NCBI GenBank assembly: GCA_934754475.1
Contig: CAKVHV010000001.1
Coordinates: forward strand, 310,001 to 374,000
Length of the DNA stretch: 64,000 nucleotides
Origin: an uncultured Clostridia bacterium
Lineage (GTDB): Bacteria; Bacillota; Clostridia; Christensenellales; UBA1242
Direction of reading: 5' to 3'
A model generated the notes under the pieces. It saw only the letters and a program-made list of their open reading frames with translations. It did not search any database and was not told the origin of the DNA. A program made the translations under genes and the position numbers. This document shows, in pieces, positions 40,988 through 50,596 of the stretch; position 1 is the stretch's first letter, and every line of letters begins with the position of its first letter.

Positions 40988-41016
40988 AAAAAAGCTCTAG
41001 TGATAGAGCTTTTTTG
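40988..41016 (+). terminator. rpsB-tsf terminator
   Basis: AAAGCTCTA GTGA TAGAGCTTT with a T-tract (40,991-41,015). Confidence 0.9.
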
Positions 41017-41063
41017 TTTGTGACAAAAAATTTATAAAATTTGATTTTGTAGTTGGTTTTTTG

Positions 41064-41093
41064 TTGCAAAATAGGGGTATCTTATAGTAAAAT
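41064..41093 (+). promoter_or_regulatory. frr promoter
   Basis: TTGCAA (41,064-41,069), an 18-bp spacer, TAAAAT (41,088-41,093), about 30 bp before frr. Confidence 0.55.
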
Positions 41094-41123
41094 AGGTTAG
41101 TATCAAATTAGGAGAGATTTTTT

Positions 41124-41693
41124 ATGTACAATGAAGAAATTGAAATGTATTTGGATGAATACAAGGAAGAATTAAACAAAGTTGTTGAACACTTCAAAGA
41201 AGAACTTTTGCAAATCAGAGCAGGAAGAGCCAATCCAAAATTAATCGAAAAGATTATGGTCGATTATTATGGAACTATGACTCCTATTAGTCAAATGGCT
41301 ACTATTTCTGTTCCTGAAGCAAGAATGATTCTTGTAAATATTTGGGATAATTCAATGCTAAAGGCTGTTGCTAAGGCAATTGAAGCGGCTAACCTTGGTC
41401 TAAATCCTAGTGATGACGGAAGAGTTATTAGACTTGTTTTCCCACAACTAACCGAAGAAAGAAGAAAAGAACTTGTCAAAGATATGAGCAAGTATACCGA
41501 AAGTGCAAAGGTTGCTTGTCGTAATTTTAGACGTGATACTTTGGATACTTTTAAGAAAATGAAAAAGGAAAGCACAATTACCGAAGACGAAATGGCTAGC
41601 CTTGAAAAAGACGTTCAAAAAACTCTTGATGATATTGTTGCAAATATTGACAAATTAAGTAGTGCCAAAGAAAAAGAAATCATGGAAGTTTAA
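41124..41693 (+). CDS. frr: Ribosome recycling factor
   Basis: The 189-aa RRF has LQIRAGRANPKLIEKI (about residues 34-49), VDYYGTMTPISQMATISVPEARMI, LGLNPSDDGRVIRL and FPQLTEERRKELVK. Family length is 185, so the protein is normal. RBS AGGAGAG. In most Firmicutes pyrH precedes it and uppS follows; here both are absent and cdsA is next. Confidence 0.96.
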   Translation: MYNEEIEMYLDEYKEELNKVVEHFKEELLQIRAGRANPKLIEKIMVDYYGTMTPISQMATISVPEARMILVNIWDNSMLKAVAKAIEAANLGLNPSDDGRVIRLVFPQLTEERRKELVKDMSKYTESAKVACRNFRRDTLDTFKKMKKESTITEDEMASLEKDVQKTLDDIVANIDKLSSAKEKEIMEV

Positions 41694-41750
41694 TTTTGAC
41701 AGAATTGATTAAATCAATTAGTTTTTTGTCAAAGATATAAAAGGGTACTT

Positions 41751-42695
41751 ATGAAAAAGAGATTACTTACTAGTTTAATAATTCTAATTGTAACCGCATT
41801 ATTTGTTGCATCAAGATATTATACAACTTATGCTATGGACGCATTTATTGGAATACTTGCTGTTGTTGGATGTGTCGAAGTTACCAAGGTCTTGGAACGA
41901 AAAAGAATGTTTACTAACGTTGTTTTGGTCGGATGTTTTCCAGCAATTATGTATATTGCAATGACTATTGGAATTATAAATAAACGTGACTGGCTAAATT
42001 ATATTGTTTATTTTGTTGCAATACTATTAATTTTGTTCTTAGTTAACTTCTTGTTTACTTATTTGTGTACAAGTGTTACTCACAAAGAAAAAGATAGATT
42101 TGGTGTATATGATAGTGATGCCAAATACGCATTTAACAAGAGTATGAATAGTGCTTTTGTTATGATATATCCAGCAATTTTGTTTGTATGCATGCTATTT
42201 ATTAATCACTATTTTGACTTTGCATTTGTTGAAACAACAATTCAAAATTCAAATCTACTAGTCCTATTCTTTGTAGTATTATTGTTTGCTATAACAATGA
42301 TTACAGATAGTATGGCATTGGTTGTGGGAACTACTCTCAAAGGTCCAAAACTTTGTCCAACAATTAGTCCAAACAAGACAATCAGCGGTGCAATTGGTGG
42401 ATTTGTATTTGGAACTATTGGCGGAGTGTTGGTATATTATTTATTCTCACTAAATATAAATATTAATGAAGTGTTCATGGCTATTGACCTTACTTGGTGG
42501 AAGGTGCTTATTGTATCAATGATTGCATCAGTTGTAGGTCAAATAGGTGATATTGTTGCAAGCAAACTTAAACGTAGTGCAAGAGTCAAAGATTATGGAA
42601 CGATATTCCCAGGACATGGCGGTGTTATGGATAGAGTTGACGGACTTATCTTTAATGCACTCGTAATCTTAATATCAATGTTTGTATTAATTTAG
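41751..42695 (+). CDS. cdsA: Phosphatidate cytidylyltransferase
   Basis: The 314-aa integral membrane protein has about eight TM helices and the CdsA signature near its end: GDIVASKLKRSARVKDYGTIFPGHGGVMDRVDGL (split over about residues 265-300), with the conserved S-x(n)-K-R-x-x-x-K-D pattern. It makes CDP-diacylglycerol for phospholipids. The central part (about 200-240) holds the conserved DSMA and GPK..PTISPNKT segments. Confidence 0.92.
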   Translation: MKKRLLTSLIILIVTALFVASRYYTTYAMDAFIGILAVVGCVEVTKVLERKRMFTNVVLVGCFPAIMYIAMTIGIINKRDWLNYIVYFVAILLILFLVNFLFTYLCTSVTHKEKDRFGVYDSDAKYAFNKSMNSAFVMIYPAILFVCMLFINHYFDFAFVETTIQNSNLLVLFFVVLLFAITMITDSMALVVGTTLKGPKLCPTISPNKTISGAIGGFVFGTIGGVLVYYLFSLNININEVFMAIDLTWWKVLIVSMIASVVGQIGDIVASKLKRSARVKDYGTIFPGHGGVMDRVDGLIFNALVILISMFVLI

Positions 42696-42750
42696 CAAAA
42701 GTTTTTTGTACTTATTTTATGTATTTACTGGAATGAAATAGGAGATTTTG

Positions 42751-43815
42751 ATGATAGTACTTTATATATTGCTAGCGATTGTTATATTGCTACTTATGAT
42801 AATGATACACGAAACTGGTCATTATTTGGCTGGCAAAATGCTTGGTTTTAAGATTGAAGAATTTTCAATCGGTTTTGGCAAAGCAATATTTAGCAAAAAA
42901 TTAAAAAGTGGCGAAACATTTAGTATGCGTTGGATTCCTTTGGGTGGTTTCTGTGCATTCAAAGGCGAAGACGAAGATGGAAAAGAAGACCAAGAATGTT
43001 TCAATAATTATCCTTGTTGGAAAAGATTAATTGTCTTGTTTTCTGGAGCATTTTTCAACTTTTTATCAGGCATAATTTTTACATTTATTCTACTTTTGAG
43101 TGTTGGCTCGGGTATTGTAAAAGTTAGTGATGTTGTTGCTACTAACGGAAACGAAAATGTAATTCAGAAAAACGATATAATTATGCAAGTAGATGGCATT
43201 GAACCAACATTTTTAAATGGTGGCATAACTAATCTTATGAAGAACAGAGATATTGGTGAAGATATTGTTCTAAAGATAGATAGAAATGGTCAAATTATGG
43301 ATATTACGGTTCAAAAATATGCTATTTACAAACAAAACGATAATGGCGAATTTGAACTTGATACCGACGGAAACAAAATAATTCAAAGCAAAGTTATAGG
43401 TGTTACAACCGAATATGTAAAATATGGCTTTGGAAAAGCATTTCTCAAGTGTGTTCCTTATACTTGTAACATGGCTTGGGAATGTTTGGTTGTTCTTGGA
43501 AAATTGTTTACGGGACAATTAGGACTAGAGAGTGTGGGTGGCCCAGTTACAACAATTAAGACAATTGCTGTATCCACTCAGACAAATATCAAAAACTTAC
43601 TTCTACTCTTCCCACTCATTGCTGTCAATTTGGCTGTATTTAACTGGCTTCCAATTCCAGCCTTGGATGGTGCAAGAATGGTGTTTGTTTTGATAGAATG
43701 GATATTTAGAAAACCAGTTCCACGAAATATCGAAGCCAAAATCCATAGCATTGGATTACTCGTACTTTTTGCACTGGTTATTATAATTGATTTGCTTCAT
43801 ATAATTTTATTCTAA
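42751..43815 (+). CDS. rseP: Site-2 intramembrane metalloprotease RseP
   Basis: The start is taken at ATG 42,751 (RBS GGAG; an in-frame TTG lies at 42,748). The 354-aa membrane protease has the zinc motif HETGH in the first TM helix (about residues 22-26), a PDZ-like middle domain (about 125-190) and the second ligand motif NWLPIPALDGARMVF (about 293-307). It cleaves anti-sigma factors and signal peptides within the membrane. dxr, normally between cdsA and rseP, is absent. Confidence 0.93.
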   Translation: MIVLYILLAIVILLLMIMIHETGHYLAGKMLGFKIEEFSIGFGKAIFSKKLKSGETFSMRWIPLGGFCAFKGEDEDGKEDQECFNNYPCWKRLIVLFSGAFFNFLSGIIFTFILLLSVGSGIVKVSDVVATNGNENVIQKNDIIMQVDGIEPTFLNGGITNLMKNRDIGEDIVLKIDRNGQIMDITVQKYAIYKQNDNGEFELDTDGNKIIQSKVIGVTTEYVKYGFGKAFLKCVPYTCNMAWECLVVLGKLFTGQLGLESVGGPVTTIKTIAVSTQTNIKNLLLLFPLIAVNLAVFNWLPIPALDGARMVFVLIEWIFRKPVPRNIEAKIHSIGLLVLFALVIIIDLLHIILF

Positions 43816-43830
43816 AGAAAAGGATTTTTG

Positions 43831-45378
43831 ATGAAAATACTTGATTATATAAACAAACAAACAAATAACGCTTACAAAGATTTTAAACTTGTAAGTGTTA
43901 TTTTTGATAAAAATTTAAGAGAATGTACTTTTAAATTTTTGTATAAATTTGAATTAAAAGAAAATGACAAAGAAACTCTTCAAAAGTTAATAAAAGACTA
44001 TCTGCCACAAGATGTAGGGGTTGTTATCAAGTGTAAGAAAGCATATGTTGATTGCGAACTTGTAAGAGATGTACTTTATAATTTTGTAATCAAGCACTAC
44101 TCATCAGTCGCATCAGATTTTGAAAAAACAGATATATCTGTTACCATTGACGACTCGATTAATGCTACAATTAATTGTAATGATTTTAACTACACACATC
44201 TAAGCGATTCAAGTGTTTACAAAGATATTTTGGATTATGCAAATAGTTTTTTCTTTGAGCCATTTTACTTAGAGATTAAATCCAACAAACTCTCAACTGA
44301 CGAAGAGATAGTGCTAGAAAACCCTTTTGAAAATGAAGTTTATTTAGGTAATAACAATACTATCAAATGTTACAAAGTCGAAGATGTTCAAAATGTAATT
44401 AACGAAGTAAATGGCAATCCAATAGATATTTCCGTCATTCAAGATGCAATGGAAAATGTCGAAGTTTCGGGCAATATTAGATTCTTAAATACAAGAGAGT
44501 TTGAGTCAAAGCGACTAGACAAAGACGGAAACAAAATCATTAAGACGTTTTTTAGTTTTTTGCTTGTGGATGGAACGGGAAAGATTAATTGTGTTGTCTT
44601 TCCAAACAAAGCCGATACTCCAAAAATGCTTGGATTCAAAGAAGGCGATTACGTTATAGTTCATGGAAATGTCGAAGAATATAACGGAAGACTAAGTATG
44701 AAAGTTAGCGCTATTGCTTATTGCAAAAAAGCAGAAACCGAAGTTATTCCCGAAGTGGTTGAAATCAAAAAAGAACCAAACAAAGAATATCTTTGTTGCA
44801 AACCAGAACCTTATATCGAACTTGCTCAGGCTAATCTATTTTCGACTGGTGACGAAATTGGCGATTACCTTATGCAAAACGATGTTGTTGTATTTGATAT
44901 AGAGACAACGGGGTTGGAAGTAAGTAGATGTGAAATTATTGAAATAGGTGCAGTTAAATTGCATCAAGGAAAGAAAATTGAGACTTTTGAAACATTCGTG
45001 CATCCCGAAAATCATATTCCAGATGAAATAACCAATTTGACGGGAATTAATGATGAAATGGTCAAAGATGCTCCAAGTATTCAAAAAGTTATTGCTGATT
45101 TTTATAAGTTTTGTTATAACTCGACAATTATTGCTTACAATATAGACTTTGACTACAAGTTTGTTAATCAGTTTGGAAAGCGAAATGGATATATCTTTGA
45201 TAACAAACAAATTGATGCCTTGTATATGGCTAGAGCATTTGTTCCGGGTCTAAAAAACTTTAAACTTGGAACTGTGTGCAAAAAACTTGGAGTTTCTCTT
45301 GAAAATGCTCATAGAGCAGTTCATGATGCTATGGCTACTGCCGATGTTGTAATTAAATTAAATACAAATCTTACATAA
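43831..45378 (+). CDS. Truncated PolC-like protein: N-terminal domain, OB fold and DnaQ-type 3'-5' exonuclease, no polymerase
   Basis: The 515-aa protein starts with a PolC-type N-terminal domain (about residues 1-200), then an OB fold (VEVSGNIRFLNTREFESKR ... GDYVIVHGNVEEY, about 205-290), then an exonuclease with ExoI VFDIETTGLE (about 350), ExoII IIAYNIDFDYKF and ExoIII HRAVHDAMATADV. It ends right after ExoIII. Full PolC is about 1,430 aa, with PHP and polymerase domains around and after the exonuclease; these are absent. Its position between rseP and rimP is that of polC in Firmicutes. Inference: a reduced PolC acting as proofreading or repair exonuclease, with DnaE as the replicase elsewhere. 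Confidence 0.85.
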   Translation: MKILDYINKQTNNAYKDFKLVSVIFDKNLRECTFKFLYKFELKENDKETLQKLIKDYLPQDVGVVIKCKKAYVDCELVRDVLYNFVIKHYSSVASDFEKTDISVTIDDSINATINCNDFNYTHLSDSSVYKDILDYANSFFFEPFYLEIKSNKLSTDEEIVLENPFENEVYLGNNNTIKCYKVEDVQNVINEVNGNPIDISVIQDAMENVEVSGNIRFLNTREFESKRLDKDGNKIIKTFFSFLLVDGTGKINCVVFPNKADTPKMLGFKEGDYVIVHGNVEEYNGRLSMKVSAIAYCKKAETEVIPEVVEIKKEPNKEYLCCKPEPYIELAQANLFSTGDEIGDYLMQNDVVVFDIETTGLEVSRCEIIEIGAVKLHQGKKIETFETFVHPENHIPDEITNLTGINDEMVKDAPSIQKVIADFYKFCYNSTIIAYNIDFDYKFVNQFGKRNGYIFDNKQIDALYMARAFVPGLKNFKLGTVCKKLGVSLENAHRAVHDAMATADVVIKLNTNLT

Positions 45379-45404
45379 ATTACTATTTTTTTGCAATAAA
45401 TGGC

Positions 45405-45482
45405 TTGATTTTAAAGTTTTGATATGTTATTATATATTTAGTTAATACTAGATTATTAGAGTGAACTTGCACAAGTTCACTC
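45405..45482 (+). promoter_or_regulatory. Promoter and leader hairpin of the rimP-nusA-infB operon
   Basis: The promoter is TTGATT (45,405-45,410), 17 bp, TATTAT (45,428-45,433). A perfect 10-bp hairpin GAGTGAACTT/AAGTTCACTC with loop GCAC follows at 45,459-45,482, with only a weak T-rich tail; it may be an attenuator or stabiliser. Confidence 0.65.
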
Positions 45483-45510
45483 TTAAATTTTGTAAATACA
45501 AGGAGAATTT

Positions 45511-45972
45511 ATGTCAGAAAGAATTGTAGACAAAGCACTCAAGATTATCAAGCCTGTTGTCGAAGATTTGGGCTATATTTTTGTTGATTTGGAGTACAAA
45601 AAAGATTTTAGTGGCAATGTACTGGCACTTACAATTGATAGCCCCGAAGGAATTACAATTAACGATTGTGAGAGAGTATCCAAGGCTTTGGACGAACCAC
45701 TTGACAAAAATGATATAACAAATGGTGCATCATACAACTTTAATGTTTCGTCTTATGGTCTTGATAGAGCTTTTAAGACAGATTATGATTTTAACAAACA
45801 CATAGGAAAGTTGTGCGATATTAAATTCTATGCACCTTTCAAAGGACAAAAACTCATAATTGCCAAATTACTTGAATTTGACAAAGATAATATCAAGGTT
45901 GAATTTAATAACGAGAATTTACAAATCGAGCGTAAACTAATTTCAAACATATCCGCTCATATTGAATTTTAA
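45511..45972 (+). CDS. rimP: Ribosome maturation factor RimP
   Basis: The 153-aa protein has the family features GYIFVDLEYKKDFSGNVLALTID, ITINDCERVSKALDEPLD and NVSSYGLDRAFKTDYDF (a variant of the usual SSPGLDRPL). It acts in 30S maturation. RBS AAGGAG. It heads the classic nusA-infB operon. Confidence 0.92.
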   Translation: MSERIVDKALKIIKPVVEDLGYIFVDLEYKKDFSGNVLALTIDSPEGITINDCERVSKALDEPLDKNDITNGASYNFNVSSYGLDRAFKTDYDFNKHIGKLCDIKFYAPFKGQKLIIAKLLEFDKDNIKVEFNNENLQIERKLISNISAHIEF

Positions 45973-45985
45973 AGGAGAAAACAAA

Positions 45986-47107
45986 ATGATTAACAAAGAT
46001 TTTTTTCAAGCATTAATTGATTTGGAAGAACAAAAAGGAATTAACAAGGAATATTTTATTGAAGCACTTGAAGCTGCATTGACTAGTGCTTACAAAAAGA
46101 ATTTTGGCGAAGCAAAAAGTGCTTTTGTTAAACTAAACCCAGAAAAGAACACAATCAAGATTTATTCTTACAAAACAGTAGTAAGCGAAGTTTTGGATAG
46201 TGACAAAGAAATCAGTCTTGCCGAAGCAAAAACAATCAAAAAGAGTTACAAAATTGGAGATTTGGTTCAACAAGAAGAAACTCCAAAGAACTTTGGAAGA
46301 ATTGCTGCTCAAACTGCAAAACAAGTTGTTATGCAAAGACTAAGAGAAGCAGAACGTGGCAGAATTATGGACGAAGTTAACACCAAACAAGACGAACTAG
46401 TAACAGGTATTATTAGACGTATTGAAGGTGACAACGTTTATGTTGATTTGGGAATGACTCAAGTAGAAGGCGTTCTTGGACTCAAAGACCAAATCCCAGG
46501 CGAAAAATACAAAGTTAACGATAGAATCAAAGTTGTTGTTAAGACTGTCAAAGAAGGTTATAACATGCCTTATGTTCAACTTTCTCGTAGCAATGCTAGT
46601 TTTGTAAGAAAACTATTTGAACTTGAAGTTCCTGAAATTGCAAGTGGCGAAATTGTTATCAAAAACATTGTTAGAGAAGCGGGATATCGTACAAAAATGT
46701 CTGTTTATTCATCTAACAAAATGCTAGACGTTATCGGTGCTTGTGTTGGAAACAAAGGCATGAGAGTTAACGAAATTGTTAACGAATTAAATGGCGAAAA
46801 AATAGATATTATTCCTTATAGCGAAGATGCTGGTGAATATATCGTTTCGGCACTTAGCCCAGCAACAGTTTTGTATATCCACACAAACATGGAAGACAAG
46901 ACATCTTTGGCTGTTGTTCCAGATGACAAACTTAGTCTTGCAATTGGCAAAGCTGGTCAAAATGTTAGACTTGCAGCAAGACTTACTGGATGGAAAATTG
47001 ATGTCAAAGCTAAAAGTGCAGTTCCATCTCTTAACCTAGATGAAAATACAAATGAAAATTATGAAAACTTATTTGACGGAGCAGATGCTTTTGACGATTT
47101 GAACTAA
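45986..47107 (+). CDS. nusA: Transcription factor NusA
   Basis: The start is taken at ATG 45,986 (RBS AAAGGAG); an in-frame TTG lies at 45,962. The 373-aa protein has the N-terminal RNAP-binding domain, an S1 domain (ELVTGIIRRIEGDNVYVDLG), and KH1/KH2 domains (VGNKGMRVNEIVNELNGEKIDII; LAIGKAGQNVRLAARLTGWKIDV). A short acidic tail replaces the longer C-terminal repeats of proteobacteria, normal for Firmicutes. Confidence 0.96.
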   Translation: MINKDFFQALIDLEEQKGINKEYFIEALEAALTSAYKKNFGEAKSAFVKLNPEKNTIKIYSYKTVVSEVLDSDKEISLAEAKTIKKSYKIGDLVQQEETPKNFGRIAAQTAKQVVMQRLREAERGRIMDEVNTKQDELVTGIIRRIEGDNVYVDLGMTQVEGVLGLKDQIPGEKYKVNDRIKVVVKTVKEGYNMPYVQLSRSNASFVRKLFELEVPEIASGEIVIKNIVREAGYRTKMSVYSSNKMLDVIGACVGNKGMRVNEIVNELNGEKIDIIPYSEDAGEYIVSALSPATVLYIHTNMEDKTSLAVVPDDKLSLAIGKAGQNVRLAARLTGWKIDVKAKSAVPSLNLDENTNENYENLFDGADAFDDLN

Positions 47108-47116
47108 GGAGATTTT

Positions 47117-47377
47117 ATGATTAAAAAAATTCCTATGAGAACTTGTATCGCTTGCAAAGAATGTAAACCAAAAAAAGAACTGATAAGAATTGTCAAAACT
47201 GACGAAGGTTTTAAGTTTGACATGACAGGAAAATTAAATGGCAGGGGCGCATATATTTGTAATGATACAAAATGTAGAGAATTGCTATTTAAAAATAAAT
47301 TGCTTAACAAAACTTTTAAGTGTAATGTAAGTCAAGAAGAGTATAATAGTCTAAAGGATAGTTATGAATCAAAATAA
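47117..47377 (+). CDS. ylxR: YlxR (RnpM-like) RNA-binding protein
   Basis: The 86-aa protein carries the YlxR pattern RTCIACKECKPKKELIRIVK (about residues 6-25) and GRGAYICNDTKCRELLFKN. Known: it is always between nusA and the L7Ae-like gene, and recently linked to RNase P regulation in B. subtilis. It overlaps the next gene by 14 bp. Confidence 0.92.
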   Translation: MIKKIPMRTCIACKECKPKKELIRIVKTDEGFKFDMTGKLNGRGAYICNDTKCRELLFKNKLLNKTFKCNVSQEEYNSLKDSYESK

Positions 47378-47681
47378 ACTTAAGTCGTATCTTGGCTTTG
47401 CGATAAGGAGTGGAAAGGTGGTTTTTGGATATGACAACCTATTTAAATCCAAAAAAGCACCTTTGCTTGTCGTTATTTCTTCGGATTTAGCAGAAAAAAT
47501 GGCAAATAAAGTCAAAATTTTTTGTGATGAACACAAAATTAATTTGTTAGCTCTTGAAAATTTAAATTTGAGTGATATAATAAATAGAGATAATTGCAAA
47601 GTTTTGGGGATATACGACTTGGAACTATCAAAAGTGATTGCAAAAGAAATTATGCAACAAAAAAATATTGGAGAGAATTAA
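47364..47681 (+). CDS. ylxQ: L7Ae/YlxQ-like ribosome-associated protein
   Basis: The 105-aa product has the L7Ae fold elements: LKSYLGFAIRSGKVVFGYDNL at the start, PLLVVISSDLAEKMANKVKIFCDEHKIN and a C-terminal KVLGIYDLELSKVIAKEIM. It probably binds K-turn RNA. It sits between ylxR and infB as in B. subtilis. Confidence 0.85.
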   Translation: MNQNKLKSYLGFAIRSGKVVFGYDNLFKSKKAPLLVVISSDLAEKMANKVKIFCDEHKINLLALENLNLSDIINRDNCKVLGIYDLELSKVIAKEIMQQKNIGEN

Positions 47682-50114
47682 TTGGAAAATAATCAAGAAA
47701 AAAACAAACAAAATTCAGTTTCTTTTGGTAATTTGAAGAAACTAAGTGGAATTATTAGTGGTACGGAGATTAATACTTTGGTATCCAATATTTCAAAGTC
47801 AAAAATGGCTTTGGATACTTTTTGCAAGAACTTAAAGGAACACGAAAGTAATCTTAAGAGCAAATCCAAAGTGGTAGATCCAAAAGTTGAAAAAGTTTCA
47901 GAACCTACCGAAACTATACAACCAAAAGTTATTGAAACAAAACAAACTTTTGACAAAAAGCCTAATCAAAACAAGCCTTTTGATAGACAAAATACAAATG
48001 GAATGAAATTTAACAAAGTTCCTTCCAAGGACTTTAAGCCAAGAGACCAAAAGCCACAATTTTCAAAAGATGGCAAACCTATGGACAAAAAGACTTTTGT
48101 TCCAAGAGATAATAATGGATACAAGCCTAGAGTTCCTAAGATTGAAGTTGAACAAATCGTAGCCAAAAATGAAAATAACAGAACTTTTGGAAACAAAAAT
48201 AAATCCAAATCTTTTGATACCGAAAAGAAAGAACTTAGCAAAAAAGCAAAAATCAAAATGGGTTATATTGATATTGATAACGATTTTGACCTTGACGGCG
48301 AAGAAAGAATGGGCAGAGTTAGAACCAAAGTCAAAAAGCCTAAACAACAAGTTGTAATCGAAAAAACTGTTATTGACAAGGCCATAATTGATACAGAAAA
48401 CTTGACTGTTAAGATTTTGAGCGAAAAAATCGGTAAACCCGCTGTTGATATTATTAAAAAATTTATGATGCTCGGAATGATGCCAAATATAAATTCGGTT
48501 ATTGACTTTCAAACAGCCGAACTTGTTGCTCAAGAATTTGGAGTAACTTTGGAACAAAAGATTGACAAAAACTACGAAGAAAAATTACAAGAAATGTTTG
48601 AAAATCAATCGAATTCAACCGAAAAACGTCCACCAGTTGTAACTGTTATGGGTCACGTTGACCATGGCAAAACTTCACTTCTTGATGCTATTAGAAATAC
48701 TAATGTAATCGAAGGTGAAGCGGGTGGAATTACTCAACATATCGGTGCTTATACTGTTAACTACAATGGCGAACAAATAACATTTATTGATACTCCAGGA
48801 CACGAAGCGTTTACTGCAATTAGAGCAAGGGGTGCAAAACTTACTGATATAGCAATTCTAGTTGTTGCCGCTGATGACGGAATTATGCCACAAACAGTTG
48901 AAGCAATTAACCACATCAAAGACGCAGGTGTTCCAATGATTGTTGCTATCAACAAAATTGACAAGCCTGAAGCCAATATTGACAAAATTAAACAACAATT
49001 AACTGAATATAATGTTGTCTGTGAAGAATGGGGTGGCGATGTAATATGCGTGCCTATTTCCGCTAAATTTAACAAAAATATAGATAAACTTCTCGAAGCA
49101 GTACAATTAGTTGCCGAAATCTTGGAACTCAAAGCCGACAGCAAACAAGATGCTAGTGGAACAATTATTGAAAGCAAAGTTGACAAAGGCAGGGGTATTG
49201 TTGCTACAATTCTTATCAAAAACGGTACTTTGCATATTGGCGACTTTATCGTAAGTGGTGTTGCATCTGGTAGAGTTAGAGCAATGATGGATTATAAAGG
49301 TAATGCTGTTAAATCCGCTGGTCCTAGTGACCCAGTATCCGTTCTTGGATTTGATATTTGTCCAGAAGCGGGAGATATGGCTTATGTAGTTGACGAAAAA
49401 ATGGCTAGAAACATTGTATCTGAACGTAACGAAAAATTACAACTTCAAAAACTTGAACAAAACAACGGAATAACTCTTGAAGACTTCTTACAACAATCCG
49501 CTGACCATGAAATCAAAGTTTTGAAAGTTATTATCAAAGCAGATGTCAAAGGCTCTAGCGAAGCACTTAAATCAACACTTGAAAAAATTCATAACGACGA
49601 AGCCAAAGTTCAAGTTATCCATACTGCTGTTGGTGGAATTAACGAAAGCGATGTTATTTTGGCAACTGCTAGTAAGGCTATAATCGTTGGATTTGATGTT
49701 AAACCTGAAGCGAAAGCAAGACAATTAGCCGAAAAGAACAAAGTAGAAATTGCAAACTTTAAGGTTATTTATGAAGCAGTTGATTATATTACAAATCTAA
49801 TCAATGGCATGCTTACACCTAAGTTTGAAGAAGTTGTCACAGGTCATGCCGAAGTTAGACAAATATTCAAGATTAGCTCTATTGGAAATATTGCCGGAAG
49901 TTATGTTACAGATGGTGTTGTAAATAGAGATAGTAGTATTAGAGTTATGCGAAAGGGCGAATGTATCATGGATACAGCAATTGATACTTTGCAACAACAA
50001 AAAGACCAAGTTAAATCTGTCAAACTTGGATTTGAATGTGGAATTAAACTCAAAAACTTTAATGATATTGAAGTTGGAGATATTTTGGAAGCATATAGTT
50101 TAAAACAAATTTAG
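47682..50114 (+). CDS. infB: Translation initiation factor IF-2
   Basis: The start codon is TTG 47,682, directly after the previous stop, with RBS GGAGAG. The 810-aa protein has a low-complexity Lys/Asn/Pro-rich N-terminus (about 1-225), IF2_N (about 238-290), the GTPase domain (GHVDHGKTSLLDAI about 325, DTPGHE, NKID) and domains II-IV ending with GFECGIKLKNFNDIEVGDILEAY. It recruits fMet-tRNA to the 30S subunit. Confidence 0.96.
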   Translation: MENNQEKNKQNSVSFGNLKKLSGIISGTEINTLVSNISKSKMALDTFCKNLKEHESNLKSKSKVVDPKVEKVSEPTETIQPKVIETKQTFDKKPNQNKPFDRQNTNGMKFNKVPSKDFKPRDQKPQFSKDGKPMDKKTFVPRDNNGYKPRVPKIEVEQIVAKNENNRTFGNKNKSKSFDTEKKELSKKAKIKMGYIDIDNDFDLDGEERMGRVRTKVKKPKQQVVIEKTVIDKAIIDTENLTVKILSEKIGKPAVDIIKKFMMLGMMPNINSVIDFQTAELVAQEFGVTLEQKIDKNYEEKLQEMFENQSNSTEKRPPVVTVMGHVDHGKTSLLDAIRNTNVIEGEAGGITQHIGAYTVNYNGEQITFIDTPGHEAFTAIRARGAKLTDIAILVVAADDGIMPQTVEAINHIKDAGVPMIVAINKIDKPEANIDKIKQQLTEYNVVCEEWGGDVICVPISAKFNKNIDKLLEAVQLVAEILELKADSKQDASGTIIESKVDKGRGIVATILIKNGTLHIGDFIVSGVASGRVRAMMDYKGNAVKSAGPSDPVSVLGFDICPEAGDMAYVVDEKMARNIVSERNEKLQLQKLEQNNGITLEDFLQQSADHEIKVLKVIIKADVKGSSEALKSTLEKIHNDEAKVQVIHTAVGGINESDVILATASKAIIVGFDVKPEAKARQLAEKNKVEIANFKVIYEAVDYITNLINGMLTPKFEEVVTGHAEVRQIFKISSIGNIAGSYVTDGVVNRDSSIRVMRKGECIMDTAIDTLQQQKDQVKSVKLGFECGIKLKNFNDIEVGDILEAYSLKQI

Positions 50115-50121
50115 GAGTAAT

Positions 50122-50472
50122 ATGAGCGAAAGAATTTTGAGAGTTAATAGCGAAATTCAAAAGGCTATTAGTTATATTATTGCAAATGAAATCAAAAATC
50201 CACTTATCAAAGGTCTTATCACTGTTACAAAAGTTGATACAACCGCTGATTTGGACCAATGCAAAGTCTATCTTAGCATTTTTGAAGAAGATACTAAGGA
50301 AGAAGTTTTTAATCAAATTAAACATAGTGCAGGATTTATTAGACGTGAACTTGCCAAGGTTGTTGATTTAAGAAAAGTTCCTTTCCTTACATTTTATCTT
50401 GATGAGAGTTTTGCTTATGGTAGCAAAATTGATGAAACAATCAACAAAATTAACGAAGATAGAAATAATTAA
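50122..50472 (+). CDS. rbfA: Ribosome-binding factor A
   Basis: The 116-aa protein has RVNSEIQKAISYIIANEIKNP (about residues 6-26), ITVTKVDTTADLDQCKVYLSIF, HSAGFIRRELAKVVDLRKVPFLTFYLDESFAYGSKIDETI (split), all RbfA hallmarks. It assists 16S 5' maturation. RBS AGGAG. rnpA/DHH-type nrnA, often between rbfA and truB, is missing. Confidence 0.94.
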   Translation: MSERILRVNSEIQKAISYIIANEIKNPLIKGLITVTKVDTTADLDQCKVYLSIFEEDTKEEVFNQIKHSAGFIRRELAKVVDLRKVPFLTFYLDESFAYGSKIDETINKINEDRNN

Positions 50473-50596
50473 TTAAATTTAAATAGTAATCAAAAATTAT
50501 TTGAACAAAATATTTAATTTCGAAGTTCATCTAATGTGATTGCTATTTTTTTTGTTTTTGGGTATTATTTTAGTATATACTACAAAGGATTATACA

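Noticed and set aside
48063..48557. 164-aa minus-strand open frame opposite infB
   Set aside because: Antisense to the low-complexity IF-2 N-terminus; a Phe-rich shadow product.
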